Shown in pieces: positions 1 through 12,153 of a DNA stretch of 64,000 bases. The DNA is from Medicago truncatula. Lineage: Eukaryota; Streptophyta; Magnoliopsida; Fabales; Fabaceae. Position numbers and translations under genes: made by a program. Every line of letters starts with the position of its first letter. Position 1 is the stretch's first letter. The notes below the pieces were generated by a model that had not been told where the DNA came from, ran no database searches, and saw only the letters and a program-made list of their open reading frames with translations. The DNA lies in the NCBI RefSeq assembly GCF_003473485.1, contig NC_053049.1, positions 15,066,001 to 15,130,000 of the forward strand, given 5' to 3'.

Positions 1-94
1 TGTAATCACAAAGATAACCAACTAAAACTAACACAAATTTAAGAAATATAAATAAAAAATAATTTTACTACTTGTAAAACTAACATTGCTCTGA

Positions 95-400
95 ATTACA
101 TCAAAAACATCTAAAAAAACTGTTTGGTTGGTTTACAAAATGTCTTCCTTAGTAATCACCGGCTCCGTAACATTGTTTTTCTTTTGGAAAAAATCCATAA
201 AATAATTCTTAGCAACCATACTCACACTTGAATTCTCAGTTACCTTATTACCATGATCATCTTCAAGAGAGGTAATTCGGTTTACTTTCTTTGGCATGAA
301 AAAATTTATTATTTGGATCATCATCTTTGTAGTAGTGTGTCTTTGCACTTTGATGCCAGTATGAATCATCTTGCACAAGCAATTGAGTCATTCACTTTCA
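95..400 (-). mobile_element. LINE ORF2 fragment (region before the RT domain)
   Basis: The minus strand encodes about 80 residues (133-378) containing KKVNRITSLEDDHGNKVTEN followed by a NYF..FF stretch. This is the usual sequence of plant L1-type LINE polyproteins just before the reverse transcriptase core, where an R.N.I..L.D..G motif precedes a helix ending in Y(F)..LF. Nothing of RT itself remains. It is a scrap, not a gene. Confidence 0.6.
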
Positions 401-3104
401 CAAGGACATGTTAGTATATTGATTGCCATATATGGACCCATTTTCAACATTTGGAAAAATACTACTAGCTCAAGCTTTTTTTGAAGGATACTAGCTCAAG
501 TTAGAGGATAAAATGACATTTATCTTTTTCTTTAAAAAAAAAAAGGGATGCATCATCTTTTTTTGTAAGTGCAAAATTTTTACTTCCTCCATTTCACAAT
601 AAGTATCAATTTAATAAAGAAAGTCATTATTTAATTATAATTTTTTTTTATTGTACCTCTAAATCTCTAATCAGTAATTTTATTATTTTTCCTTATGCGC
701 ATGTAAAAATCTTTAAGAAATAGTCATCTTGAAATAGAACTATTAAACCTCTAGCAATAACTATTCTAGTAACAAACAACCAAAAATCTACATCAATACC
801 ATGAAGTAACTATGAAATAAAACAAAATAGGGAAATATAAAAACTGAATCACTTCAGCCAAGCACCGAAAACCTGCAAAATCAGAAGCATCAAACTGTAA
901 ACTGAAACAGCAGTAGTAAATGACAATAAGGAAAATGGATGATCTCAATTTTTTTTCAATTTCAATCTTTAAATGATTTTTCTCCTTTCTTTTAAAATTT
1001 TAATGTTATCCTCCATTTATATTTCAATGGTGTAGATTTTCACATTTTTTTCCATGGTTTTAAAAAAAATAAATAAATACATTTGAAAGGATCTTAATCC
1101 GACAATGACACATAGCTTTTTGCATCACATTATCATTTTATTTTATTTATCTTGCATTTTTTTAATCGTTCAATTATTTCATGTTGATGATTGTTATGTA
1201 CTAATTCAAACTTACTCTGAAAAATATATTTTTTTTTTAGCTAAAGTGGTATTTTCTTCAAAGATATTGTTATTGCTTTTTGTCCAATCAAAATGTACAT
1301 TCAATTCAACGAGTCGAAACTACATTTTGAACAAAACGTTCGGATTATTAAGTGACCATCAAATACTTTTTTGTTAATTAGGGATTGTTTTGGGAAAGAG
1401 TTGAAATGAGTTTTGTTATTTGAATTTGCTTGAGACTTTTAATAGGGAGAGACGACACATCTCCATCAAACATTATAAAACATTAGATAGATATGTGGAT
1501 CAATCTCTTATATTCAACTTTGAATTCATTAATATATGAGATTTAACTAATCACATTTGAATTCAATAATCTCTCTCAAATGTGACTCTCCAACATAATA
1601 TACTTGTACTACCGTTTACACAAAAAGAACACCGACTCTCGCTAATCAAGACTCTAATAACATTTGTTGTGGAGTTTGAGAGAATACCAGAAGGCGACAA
1701 CAAACCAATGATTCAAGACTATAAGAGAGATGCAACATCTCCACCTAAAATCTTAAATATTATATCTATGAATTACATCTCTTATTATTTACATTGAGTT
1801 TATTCATCATTGATGTAAAACTTAATTATCCACACTTAAACCTCAATATATATATCTTACTTTTTATTTTTATAACTTAAAATCATTTAAAAAATATACA
1901 TAAAAAATAAAATACACCCTAACATAAAAATTTCGAAATAAAATACCATTTCTTTTTGTATACAAGCACTTATATATAACTCAGATTATCTGAATGAGAT
2001 TAACAAGGATGCACATGTTATGTCACCTGCTAGCTAGTAAAATCATTCTTAAATCACATGTAGACTTGCCCACGTAAATTCTTATCGTACGGAAAATTAT
2101 GTCTAAGCCTAATATAATGAATAAACTCTCATTTTAATCTTTAAGTCTAGAGATACTTTTGAAATTTGAATAAATTCAGAAACTATAAAGAATTTATGAT
2201 ATCGTCTCAATCATTTAGTGATGAAAATGATTGTTTACTCCTAATATAATAGAGACCAATGGTCTCAGCTAGTTGTTCAATTCTTGCAGAGCTGAGCTTG
2301 ACTACACTACAAAACCTTCATAAAGAGGCTTGAATGTGACATGATATATATGAAAACAACCAAGAGTACAATTTTTAGCTGTTTTCACTTCAGTTTCTAT
2401 GAAATATTCAGATCAAGATCTCAGTTCTCATATTAAAATTATTATATAGTTTACAAAACAAACACATAAAATTAAGAAACAGATCTGTCAATGCTTCAAG
2501 ATTGTCTACTAGTTTGGTGTATTTGTATTCTCTTAATATTATTATTTCATTATTATATTGACAATAGTCGGTTTTGGAACAATTTTAGATTGAAGACAAA
2601 TGATTAAGTCCTTTTTTTAAGGGTCCTACCCTTCAAATAATGGTGCTCTTTTTTGGTAAAGCTATGATATAATCAAGAATCTTGCACACTTTCTTAAATT
2701 AATCTTGCTCTCCAGCATAATAATTTTGGCACTAGGATTTGAGATTTGATTTTCATTTTGCCACTTAGTGCATGTCCCTAGGCATCACTTTTAATATCTT
2801 TTGTTATTATTCAAATAAATAAGTATACTATGACTTGTGATCTTACTTATATGGTGAATAGAGCATATTTTCACACCTTCCAGAGCATGTATAGGTCAGA
2901 ATTTGATTCAGGAAAACCTAGACCCATATGAAATGAATTTGACTCTGTGATATTAATCAGTGTATACTGTATACCATGACCATATGTTGATGGTCTGACG
3001 GATTCAGAGGTCTATAGTATACTATAAATATTTTGACTAAAATAAAAAGAACACCGTTATATCGTTATATCAGACACAGTATGAAATAAGCTGATTTTTT
3101 TTTT
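401..3104. other. AT-rich intergenic DNA, no gene seen
   Basis: Homopolymer-rich sequence with no ORF that resembles a protein. The short open frames near 1105-1377 and 1582-1797 have low-complexity or random composition. A TTCCTCCATTTCACAATAAG segment near 584-604 looks like one end of a Stowaway-type MITE, but no matching second end was found. Confidence 0.6.
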
Positions 3105-3417
3105 GGCTAATATATTTACCCCATGTAATATTAATGATTTTTGGTTTACCTTCTTGTAAAAAAATTTGTTTAAATTCCAATCTTGTAATTTGAAGATTTT
3201 TTATTTTGAACCTTTATGAATTTTGACAGTACAAAATCAATGATATGGCAAGGGGTAACCTGAAATATCGATGATATGGCAGGGGGCAAACTGAAATTTT
3301 CTCAAATTACAAAGGACAAAAGTACCTTAAATTTTATAATTGATGCCATGAAGGTCTAAAATAAATAAATAAATAAATTACAGGGTAAACTTTTTTACAG
3401 GGTAAACATATATTAAC
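3105..3417. mobile_element. Small inverted-repeat MITE (MULE-like ends)
   Basis: The left end begins GGCTAATATATTTACCCC. The right end, read on the minus strand, begins GTTAATATATGTTTACCCTG. Both ends lie against T-runs, which could be a T-rich target duplication. Inside are two near-copies of a motif ending TGATATGGCA(A/G)GGGG(T/C)AA. The start GGCTWAWATATG is shared with the larger element at 16600. Confidence 0.55.
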
Positions 3418-4522
3418 TTTTTTTTATGCAAGAATGGAGAAAAGAAAACCAAAACTTCATTATTTATACAATGTTGAATGTCCGAATGTGTGTCAAAAAA
3501 TATGTTCTATGCAATAAACATCCCTAACAAAAATAACATCCGACGTCTAGTAGCTGGTTCGGTTCGAAGTTTTCTCCAAGATAGCTGAAGTATGAGGGTG
3601 AGTACTATCAAATAAAGCCCAATGATTAGAGGCATCAAGGTGCATCACCCTCAATTTATTCTCAAATTTTAAATATGTAGGATGGTGTGGTTGCTCTGTT
3701 GAGCCATGTCATGGAATCGAGAACTCCAAATATATCATTTTTAATTTGGTAAGAAGAACTACCCATGCTAGATGAATCGGAAGTTGGGTTACGGTGTCCA
3801 ATTGCACGCTAACCTAAACACCTGGTGTTCGTCAAATAAGACAGTATAGGACGGTGGTCATGGAAGTCGAAATCCGCTAAAGAGTATATAACAGCTTACC
3901 TTCTAAATCAACTAGTTCAAAAAATGGATGGCGTTAAAGCAACCTATAACCGGCTCCATTGAACATTTCAAAAAATTGGTAGTAGCTTCGTTTTTTTCTT
4001 CTTTCTTTTAATGGAAATGGGTACTTAACTCCCTTGTATGATTTCATTCAGCTTTTTTTTTTTGAACAAGTGATTTCATTCAGCTTTAAATTTAAGATAC
4101 CAAGGGTCTAGATTCGAAATTGAGTTTCTAGCTCGTCATTCTTGAGTAATATTTACTTGTGTAATTTTTAAAAGTCATAATGAATTAATCTAGCAAGTAT
4201 ATTCTCTGATTATCTGAGGGCACGTGAGAGGTAAATAATGCATGCAATTCCACCCAAGAGAAGGTAGATCCAAGAAACTAATAAGGAAGGTACATAGCAA
4301 TTCAGCTGAAATCACGGTTCTTGTTATTTTCAAGCTAGCTAAGTTTGGTTTGTCCATACTCTAGTTGTCTATATTGCAAAATATTTACCTAAAGACCATA
4401 CCGAATGTTAATGATACAAATACAAAATAGAGAAAGAGAGAATAGGAACAATAATGTAAGTTAGGGTTTTATAAAATATTAATATCTTGATGTTAAAAAC
4501 GGTTACAAGATAATACTATGTA
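3418..4522. other. Intergenic DNA, no gene seen
   Basis: No supported coding sequence or RNA gene. A short direct repeat of TGATTTCATTCAGCTTT occurs near 4037-4085 on both sides of a T-run. Otherwise it is unremarkable. Confidence 0.5.
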
Positions 4523-4817
4523 CTTCCTCCGTCCCTAATTATAAGATCCTTTTGAGAATTTTTTTTGTCCCTTTTTATAAGACCCCTTTGTTATTTTCAA
4601 CTACATTAATTATTTCTTTACATACATACCCTTATTTATTATACATCTTTTTCTTCAATCAACAATAAATAACATGTTGAAAACATAAACTAACATTCTT
4701 TCTTAAACGATAAAATTGTAAAAACAATAGTGATTACAAACAACTTTAATACAAATATTCACTATCTTAATTCCCGTAATTTTGACAAAAGGGTCTTATA
4801 TATAGGGACGGATGGAG
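4523..4817. mobile_element. Stowaway MITE (Tc1/mariner type)
   Basis: The ends are inverted: CTTCCTCCGTCCCTAATTAT on the left and its near reverse complement, ending AGGGACGGATGGAG, on the right. The 295-bp element is flanked by TA on both sides (4521-4522 and 4818-4819), the target duplication expected of Stowaway. An internal ORF (4730-4957) overlaps the right end and is not a gene. Confidence 0.85.
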
Positions 4818-5314
4818 TAATAAAATTTAATAAACTCCAACTTACTAATATAGAGGCTCGATTGATTAAGCCTAATACTTTATTATCTAACAGTAATTAT
4901 CAGAATATAACATATCAATTTATGACCTTTATTTCCAAGATTAGATCATCATCTTAGCTAAATCGAGAGATCAGCATCATCACTAATAAAAGTTACAACA
5001 TCAGGAGAAACAAATGAAGTAGAAAAAAAATTACTATTAATAGAAAAAAAAATTGATACATTATGGAACTTCCACCATCCCAAATTTGTGTATTGTTTAC
5101 TCATGCACTTCATCATAACCTTCCACTAAGGCATAATAGCACCTTTTTTTTGGGGTACATAAAGCATAATAACACTTTAACCCATAACATATTAGTAACA
5201 TATATATCAATTATCTATTTTTATGAATGTATCACTTTTTGCCCCCTCGAAAATGCAAATTCTTACTAAATTATTTAGCATTAATTTGGTTGATTACAAA
5301 CACATACATCATTT

Positions 5315-5445
5315 GGTCACTATTATAAGTAAAATTTTGTATTTTAGATTCATTCATTTGATGATATATATGTTATTTATTATAGACCACATACATTATT
5401 TAATAAATGAATCTAAAATACAAAATTTTACTTATAATAGTGACC
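5315..5445. repeat. Perfect 40-bp inverted repeat with 51-nt loop
   Basis: Bases 5315-5354 and 5406-5445 are exact reverse complements of each other and are separated by 51 nt. Transcribed on either strand they would form a 40-bp uninterrupted hairpin. The arms begin GGTCACTATTATAAG. Weak complementarity continues outward for about 10 bases. It may be the core of a foldback MITE or a source of small RNA. Confidence 0.9.
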
Positions 5446-6690
5446 GGATGGTACAGATATCCAATGTGAGCCCTCATATCATTGAGTATGTGGCATGCAT
5501 TCAACTATTCATGCTTTGGCCTTATAAAGTAGCCAACACCTTAACTTTTCTTTTATCTTTCTTGCAAACTCAAGCAATATATAATCATTTTTTACCCGAA
5601 AATAGATGTATGGAACAATATTATATAATTGTACCTTCCAATAAAAGATAACTTTTTGACACAAAAAATGAGTGTACAAATTTATACACATCACCTTTAC
5701 ACTTCATTAATTTACGATAAACTTACGTATGCGATACCATACGTTTGACACTTTTTTTCATAATCATTTTTTGTTTTTCTTTTTCAAATTTTCATTCTTT
5801 ATGTTACATTTTATTTGGACCGTTAACCTATAAGTTTTTTTTTTTAAGGACGTTAACCTATAAGTTATATCACTCGTTGTCTGTCATTTATATTTTACGA
5901 TTATATGTATCACATATTTAGCTCCACAACAATATTCAATGTTTTTTTTATCAAGTGTTCACACAAAAGATAAACGACGACTCGTTATTACGAGTTCATG
6001 AATTTGAACCTTGTTGTTTATTGAAGATATTTTTGTGTAAAAATTAAGTTCAAGAATTCTTGGATTTAAAATTTAGATTTAAAGAAGCTAAATAATTAAA
6101 TTGAGGAAATTTCTTATTCATTAGATTGAATATACTGATTTGATCTACTTTTTAAACATTGATTTGAAGTAGAATTTCCCCACAAAAAGTAGGCCTACAA
6201 GACCAAATGGAATACAGTAGGTTATCATGTTCCCACTTCAATTTGTCACCCCACTACATTCGTACCTCTTGAGTGCCCCATACCCTGATAATACACCTTA
6301 CAACCATATCCCAAAGTAAATAAATTAATAAAAATCTTTCAACCTCAAAAATAAATAAAAGGGTCACGTTAACCCAGATCATCGATTAAGGAAGCTAAAA
6401 AAATGAAGTTTTAAATTGAAAATGTTATTTTTTAAATTTTTTTTCTTAAGAAGTTAAATTAGCTCATCCAAATTGACACCAAAGAGAATTGAATCTGAGA
6501 CTTTGAGAAGGAGCACACTTGCATGTCCCAACCATATCAGTAAGCCAACTCAAGTGGATTTACTTTTTAAACTTTTTAAGAGTTAACCGAACAACATTTG
6601 ATGTAATTACTATTATATTTAATTCCTTAAGCAGTGCACACTCGTTAACATTTCTCTAAATAAAACTCGCATAAGGTAGTAACTTTTTTT
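5446..6690. other. Upstream region of the aspartic protease gene
   Basis: No gene seen. A direct repeat of GTTAACCTATAAGTT occurs near 5824 and 5853. The minus strand of about 6455-6556 resembles a tRNA-derived SINE body of a type common in legumes: a box-A-like GAGTTGGCTTAC and a box-B-like AGATTCAATTCT. That identification is tentative. Confidence 0.4.
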
Positions 6691-6691
6691 A

Positions 6692-6702
6692 CTTATATAT
6701 AG
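6692..6702 (+). promoter_or_regulatory. TATA box of the aspartic protease gene
   Basis: CTTATATATAG lies about 45 bases before the ATG at 6743. That leaves room for a start site near 6725 and a very short leader. It is the only good TATA match directly upstream. Confidence 0.6.
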
Positions 6703-6742
6703 TACTACTCACTCCCTATCACAAGCCACCACTATCTCAACC

Positions 6743-9700
6743 ATGAAAATCCCAATTTTTCTAACACCTTTCCTTCTCTGCCTCTTCATCTCCCTAGTCC
6801 AAGCACAAACCCCAAAATGTGACATCCAAGATGATGGCTCAACACTCAAAGTGTTCCATATCTTCAGCCAATGTTCTCCATTCAAACCATCAAAACCAAT
6901 GTCATGGGAAGAAAGTGTCCTAAACCTACAAGCTAAAGACCAAGCTAGAATGCAATACTTCTCCAGCTTAGTTGCTAGGAAATCAGTTGTACCAATTGCA
7001 TCAGCAAGACAAATAATTCAAAGTCCAACATACATTGTTAAGGCTAAGTTTGGTACTCCACCTCAAACTTTGCTTTTGGCTTTGGATACTAGTAGTGATG
7101 CTGCTTGGATTCCTTGTTCCGGTTGTGTTGGTTGTTCAACATCAAAACCTTTTGCTCCTATTAAGTCCACAAGTTTTAGGAATGTTAGCTGTGGTTCTCC
7201 TCATTGCAAACAGGTTAGTAATCCTCGTAAACACAACATTCATGAACCTAGAAATGTTTGGATTTCATTGTTTTGATTATATAATATGATATTGATTGTG
7301 ACTAGATATATGTGTGTCTATATATAATATGTGTGTCTCATTATTTAGAAGAGTATATTTAATTTGTCCTTCTAATAAAGTGTATATATACTAATATATT
7401 TAGTGATTTCTTTTAACTTAATTTGATCTGAAGTGTATAATGTTGACAATCTTAAAACTTATTGGAATTTAAGAGTGAAATTATTAACTTAAGCATATGC
7501 TATTGGTAAAATTAGTTTAAGACTATTAGTTTTTTTCTCTGGTTTCAATATTATTTGTTTCTTTTTACTCAAAAAAAATGAATTATTTGTTTCTTTATCT
7601 CATGACACAAAACTACATAATACTATATCTCACCACCAAAATGAGTCACCAAAGACATAATACTGTATCTCCAAGAGCTCTTGAACAATGAAATCCTTAA
7701 TAATGTGTATATCAAATCAACATACATTTGATAAATGAACCAAATTTGGTTGTTGTGTAATGTGTTGACGATTGATGAATCAAAATCAAAACAATATACA
7801 TTTGATAAAATACATACTCTTGATAAAATATAAATAAAAAGATAGTTTTTTTTTTTTTTTAAGGAAAATAAAAAGATAGTTGAATGTGACACATACGTCA
7901 ATTTTTCAACTCTAGTAGTTTTTGCTTACATTTCATTCAATAGTAGTTTAAGTTAAAATTATTGTTAGAAAATTTAAACCTAATTGGCTAATTTTGGTGA
8001 AGACTATGGTAAGTTCACATTGAGTTAAAACCAACCATAGAATCATATTGTTCATACGTTATTCAATATCTAATTTTTTTATTTAATGTGTTACTTCTAA
8101 CTCAACAAATCAAACTATGCATGCACTATGATAATAAGTTATCCGACATTTTTTAAAATAGTTGATTCTCTCACATATATAATTTATCTGACACTTTTAA
8201 AAACAGCACATTCTTACATCTATCTATAGCATAAAAACAAATTAACCGACACTTTTAAAAACCATGAAAACAAATTAACCGACACTTTTAAAAATAGCTG
8301 ATTCTTATATCTATAGGATGAAAACAAATTTACCGACACTTTTTTGCAAAAAAAATAAAAAAATAACTTTTTTTAATAAGCAAAAAGAATAACCAACATT
8401 CTTCATTTATAATAAAATAAACATTTACAAATTTTTCACTGTAGTATTATAGTATATTCGAATCATAAAACCTTATTCTATGGTCACTGTACTTACCTTT
8501 CCTTAAGGCAAAAAAGATCACGAGATTTCCCAAAAAAACCAAAAGCTATTTATTACTTTTCTATTTTTCCACAAAAAGTACAAAACATAAACGGTGCTTA
8601 AGATCTCAAACATGTGATATTTTTCAGGTACCCAACCCCACTTGCGGTGGAAGCGCGTGTGCATTCAACTTCACTTATGGTAGTTCTTCCATTGCAGCTA
8701 GTGTGGTCCAAGACACACTTACCCTAGCAACTGACCCAATTCCAGGGTACACTTTTGGCTGTGTTAACAAAACAACAGGAAGTTCAGCACCACAACAAGG
8801 GCTATTGGGCTTGGGCCGAGGCCCATTGTCGCTCTTGTCCCAAAGCCAAAATCTCTACAAGTCCACATTCTCTTACTGTTTGCCTAGCTTTAAGTCGATT
8901 AACTTTAGTGGGTCGTTGAGACTTGGGCCAGTGTATCAGCCTAAGAGGATCAAGTATACCCCACTTCTCAGAAACCCTAGAAGATCGTCACTCTATTATG
9001 TTAACTTGGTTGCTATTAAAGTTGGTCGAAAAATCGTCGATATCCCTCCTGCAGCGCTAGCCTTCAACCCGACTACCGGTGCCGGGACCATTTTTGATTC
9101 AGGTAATAATGTCTTCATTTACATTTAACATCTTCTACTTCTTAACAAAATGCATTTTAGTATAGTTTTACAATCATAATTCATAAGTATACATTTATCA
9201 TTGTCATTTTTAACTTTGGACATGTATTCTTTTCTCAAACAAAAATACTTTGGACATGTGTTTTAGATGATAATACAATACATGTGTGTTTAAATTACTA
9301 TTATGCTTTGAATTTTTCCTAGGTTTTATGTTGTGTATTTCCTATATATATATATACCTTCAAAACATGGGGCGCAATCTTGAGTAAGTAGTCATATTAT
9401 GTTCACATTCTCAAGAAAACAAAGGAAAGTGGGTTTCATGTTTGAATGTGTGATGACAAAATTAAGGTCAAGTCCCCTCAAAAAAAAAAAAAAAATTAAG
9501 GCCAAGTTGAGACAAATTTGTCAAAATCCTACACGTGACTAGGCCATATGTATGACTTTGTATTATGTACTCATGCTCCACATGTCTTGTACAAAAAGCA
9601 CCAACCACCATTTTGAAATCGAGATTACGTACAAGTACAATTATATTTTTATTTTTTTGAGGGAAGTACAATTATAATTATAATCACCGCACATCCATTT

Positions 9701-10419
9701 TTTCATTAAAGAAATACGAGAATGATGATCTTGAAAATAAATTATCAAGATTGAAGCAAACAACAATAAAACTAAGATATCATTCTAACTATGTTACCAA
9801 GGATAATAATAATAATAATAGATTTAATGGTTTATACAATGAAGACTCTCATCATACCTATACATAAACATATATACTTTGTAATCTTTTCAAATAATAC
9901 GTACATAATTTGTATTTCATGTTAACGTAAAATTAGTTTACAATAATCTTACTAAAGATATGGTTTACACTAATTTATATTTAACGGTCCATATTTTATT
10001 TTCTCATGTCAATTTCACTAAACATTTTCTAAATCTGATTTTCTTGTTGAATACTACCAGGTACCGTATTTACTCGACTAGCTGAACCGGTATACACCGC
10101 CGTAAGAAACGAGTTTCGCCGACGAGTTGGCCCAAAACTACCTGTGACAACCCTAGGAGGGTTCGACACATGCTACAATGTCCCAATAGTTGTACCAACT
10201 ATAACATTCTTGTTCTCAGGCATGAATGTAACACTACCACCAGACAACATCGTCATACACAGCACCGCCGGTAGCACAACATGTTTGGCCATGGCAGGAG
10301 CACCCGATAACGTGAACTCGGTGTTGAACGTGATAGCCAACATGCAACAACAAAACCACCGTGTGCTATTTGATGTACCCAACTCAAGAATTGGTATTGC
10401 TCGTGAGCTTTGCACCTAA
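6743..10419 (+). CDS. Pepsin-like aspartic protease, AED3/nepenthesin type (A1 family)
   Basis: Three exons, 6743-7213, 8628-9102 and 10061-10419, give 434 residues. Splices are GT-AG in phases 0 and 1. Residues 1-22 form a signal peptide (hydrophobic LTPFLLCLFISLVQA), so the enzyme enters the secretory path and probably the apoplast. The first catalytic motif is DTSSDAAWIPC (Asp115) and the second is FDSGT (Asp314); the second is split by intron 2. The flap side has FNFTYGSSS, and LLGLGRGPLSLLSQ is the usual signature. The family (Arabidopsis AED3, tobacco CND41-like) is secreted or organellar, with roles in defence and senescence. Length and both active-site motifs are normal, and no lesion is seen. 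The substrate cannot be told from the sequence. Confidence 0.95.
8137..8346. repeat. Decayed tandem repeat in intron 1 of the protease gene
   Basis: The core (A/T)CCGACACTTTTAAAAA occurs about five times at 30-70 bp spacing, with partial TAGCTGATTCTTAYATCTAT and ACAAATT arms between copies. It lies wholly within intron 1 (7214-8627), upstream of exon 2. Confidence 0.7.
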
Positions 10420-11336
10420 TAAGTGGTTCTTGGTTAAGATCAATTTTCTTAGGTACAATAATAATCTTGTCGAATTGGGATTATGAGTTAATTATTTGGG
10501 TAGTTGGTATTTTATTTTTATTCATGTCATTTGGGTTTTGGTATTGCTAAGAGTTTATTGCTAACTATGTAGTAAGATATTGAACTACCATATGTAAGGA
10601 ATTGGTAAATGTAAGTTTCGAAGTTTGAAGTATTTATATTGTATCTTTGTAATGGTATTTGCCACGGGCATATATAGCACTTAATTAAGTTGTTTTATTG
10701 AATATGATTATTGAATTTACGGGTCTTTACAAAGTTTACATATGATGTTGAAATTTTAATTTGCAATGTGGAATAGAAAAACTCTATTGGAGCGAATACT
10801 GAATAGAGTAGTATAGGGAAAATTTTCGCAGTTGCTTCTTTTGGTCCAATTTCGCTGCTATATATGTTATCCAATTTTTGCAGCTTTTCTCGTTGTTGCA
10901 ACCATTGATTCATCGAATTCAAGCAATTGATCTTTTATCAGAGAAGAGAAGTAATGTGCGTGTCTGCTAGGGTTTTTCTCAACGTGGCCTCGTCGCCACC
11001 AATTTTTTTCGAGGAAGTTCCTTACCTCAGCCACCACACTGCCAAGAAAACCACCAACATGGCCACAACGATCATCTGCACATGCCCTTGCTAATTTTGA
11101 TGATATCGCTTTTTAATTTAACTAACAAAACCTTCCGTCAAAGGGGATTCAGTTTATCTTAAAATTACCCGGGAAGTTCATGATCATGATGTAACATCTT
11201 TAAAAAAAAAAAACTTACACGTTCGATTGGTTATGATCAAGGTGTAATATATTAAAATGAAATGATTGTGGTCATCATGGTTTAATTTTGAATAGATACA
11301 CAAAATTGTGTTACCTTTCGAAAATTTGAAACATAT
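10420..11336. other. 3' UTR and flank of the protease gene
   Basis: Follows the TAA at 10417-10419. The first 250-300 bases are T-rich, as plant 3' UTRs are, with TTGTAATGG near 10648. No further gene is seen up to the MITE at 11346. Confidence 0.5.
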
Positions 11337-11345
11337 TTGATTTCT

Positions 11346-12144
11346 GGTGGATTCTAGGGTGAACCATCAAACAAATAGTTCATCGGTGAACCATTTAATT
11401 TTTACCATCAGATAAGATTAACGGTATAGATCAACCATAATTAAAAAAGAGAATATTTACAATTGCCCACATACAATCTTGTCATACCTCACCTTCTTAA
11501 TTCACTCTGGTGCCTTTTTCTATTAACGTGAACCATTGGTTTAAACTCATGTTTTATTTTGAAAGAATTAAAACTCATGTTCTATGTTTTTACTAATTTG
11601 GTTTGAATTTTCTTCAAATGCTTATATAAATAACCAGAATGGGTGTTAATCAAGAAAAGCTGAAATCCCATTGATTTAAATGTTCTTCCTGTTTTCATCT
11701 TATTCAAATATTAAGAAAATTAATCAATCATCAAAACTTAATTCAAAGGACAGGCGCTTCAAACACAGGAGTTTGAAATTGGGTATTATATTTGCCTTAA
11801 AAGAGGGAGAAGGAGCAGTTAGTTATGATTGAAATTAACAAAAGAGGGGAAATTAATGATTGAAAATTTTTCTGCTTTAAAAAAAAAAAAAAACACCAGT
11901 TAATTATGGTAGTGGTGGTGGTGTTGGTGACGGTACGAGCAGTCACCATGGGATGAGGATGCATGTTGTAGTTGTGATGAGACTCAAAAACAAGGGAGAA
12001 GTAGAGGACAAGATTGTGTGTGGTCAATTGTCAATATTCTCTTTTTAAATTTTAATGGATCTAAACCATTGATATCATCTGATGGTAAATATTAAATGAA
12101 CCACCGGTGAACCACTTGTTTGATGGTTCACCCTAGAATCCACC
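11346..12144. mobile_element. MULE-type non-autonomous element with ~70-90-bp TIRs
   Basis: The left end (11346 onward, GGTGGATTCTAGGGTGAACC) and the right end (to 12144) are inverted copies over about 70-90 bp. They share the inner ATCTGATGGTAAA motif. The flanks are TTGATTTCT (11337-11345) and TTGATTTTT (12145-12153), a 9-bp target duplication with one mismatch. Long inverted ends plus 9-bp duplications indicate Mutator-like elements. There is no transposase ORF inside the 799 bp. Confidence 0.8.
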
Positions 12145-12153
12145 TTGATTTTT

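Noticed and set aside
1105-1797. Open frames of 71-90 codons near the left end
   Set aside because: Composition follows AT-rich low-complexity DNA, no family resemblance, and no promoter or splice context.
5063-5694. Overlapping ORFs of 61-142 codons on both strands around the inverted repeat
   Set aside because: The longest frame (5223-5651) is read straight through the perfect inverted repeat; it is a by-product of the foldback.
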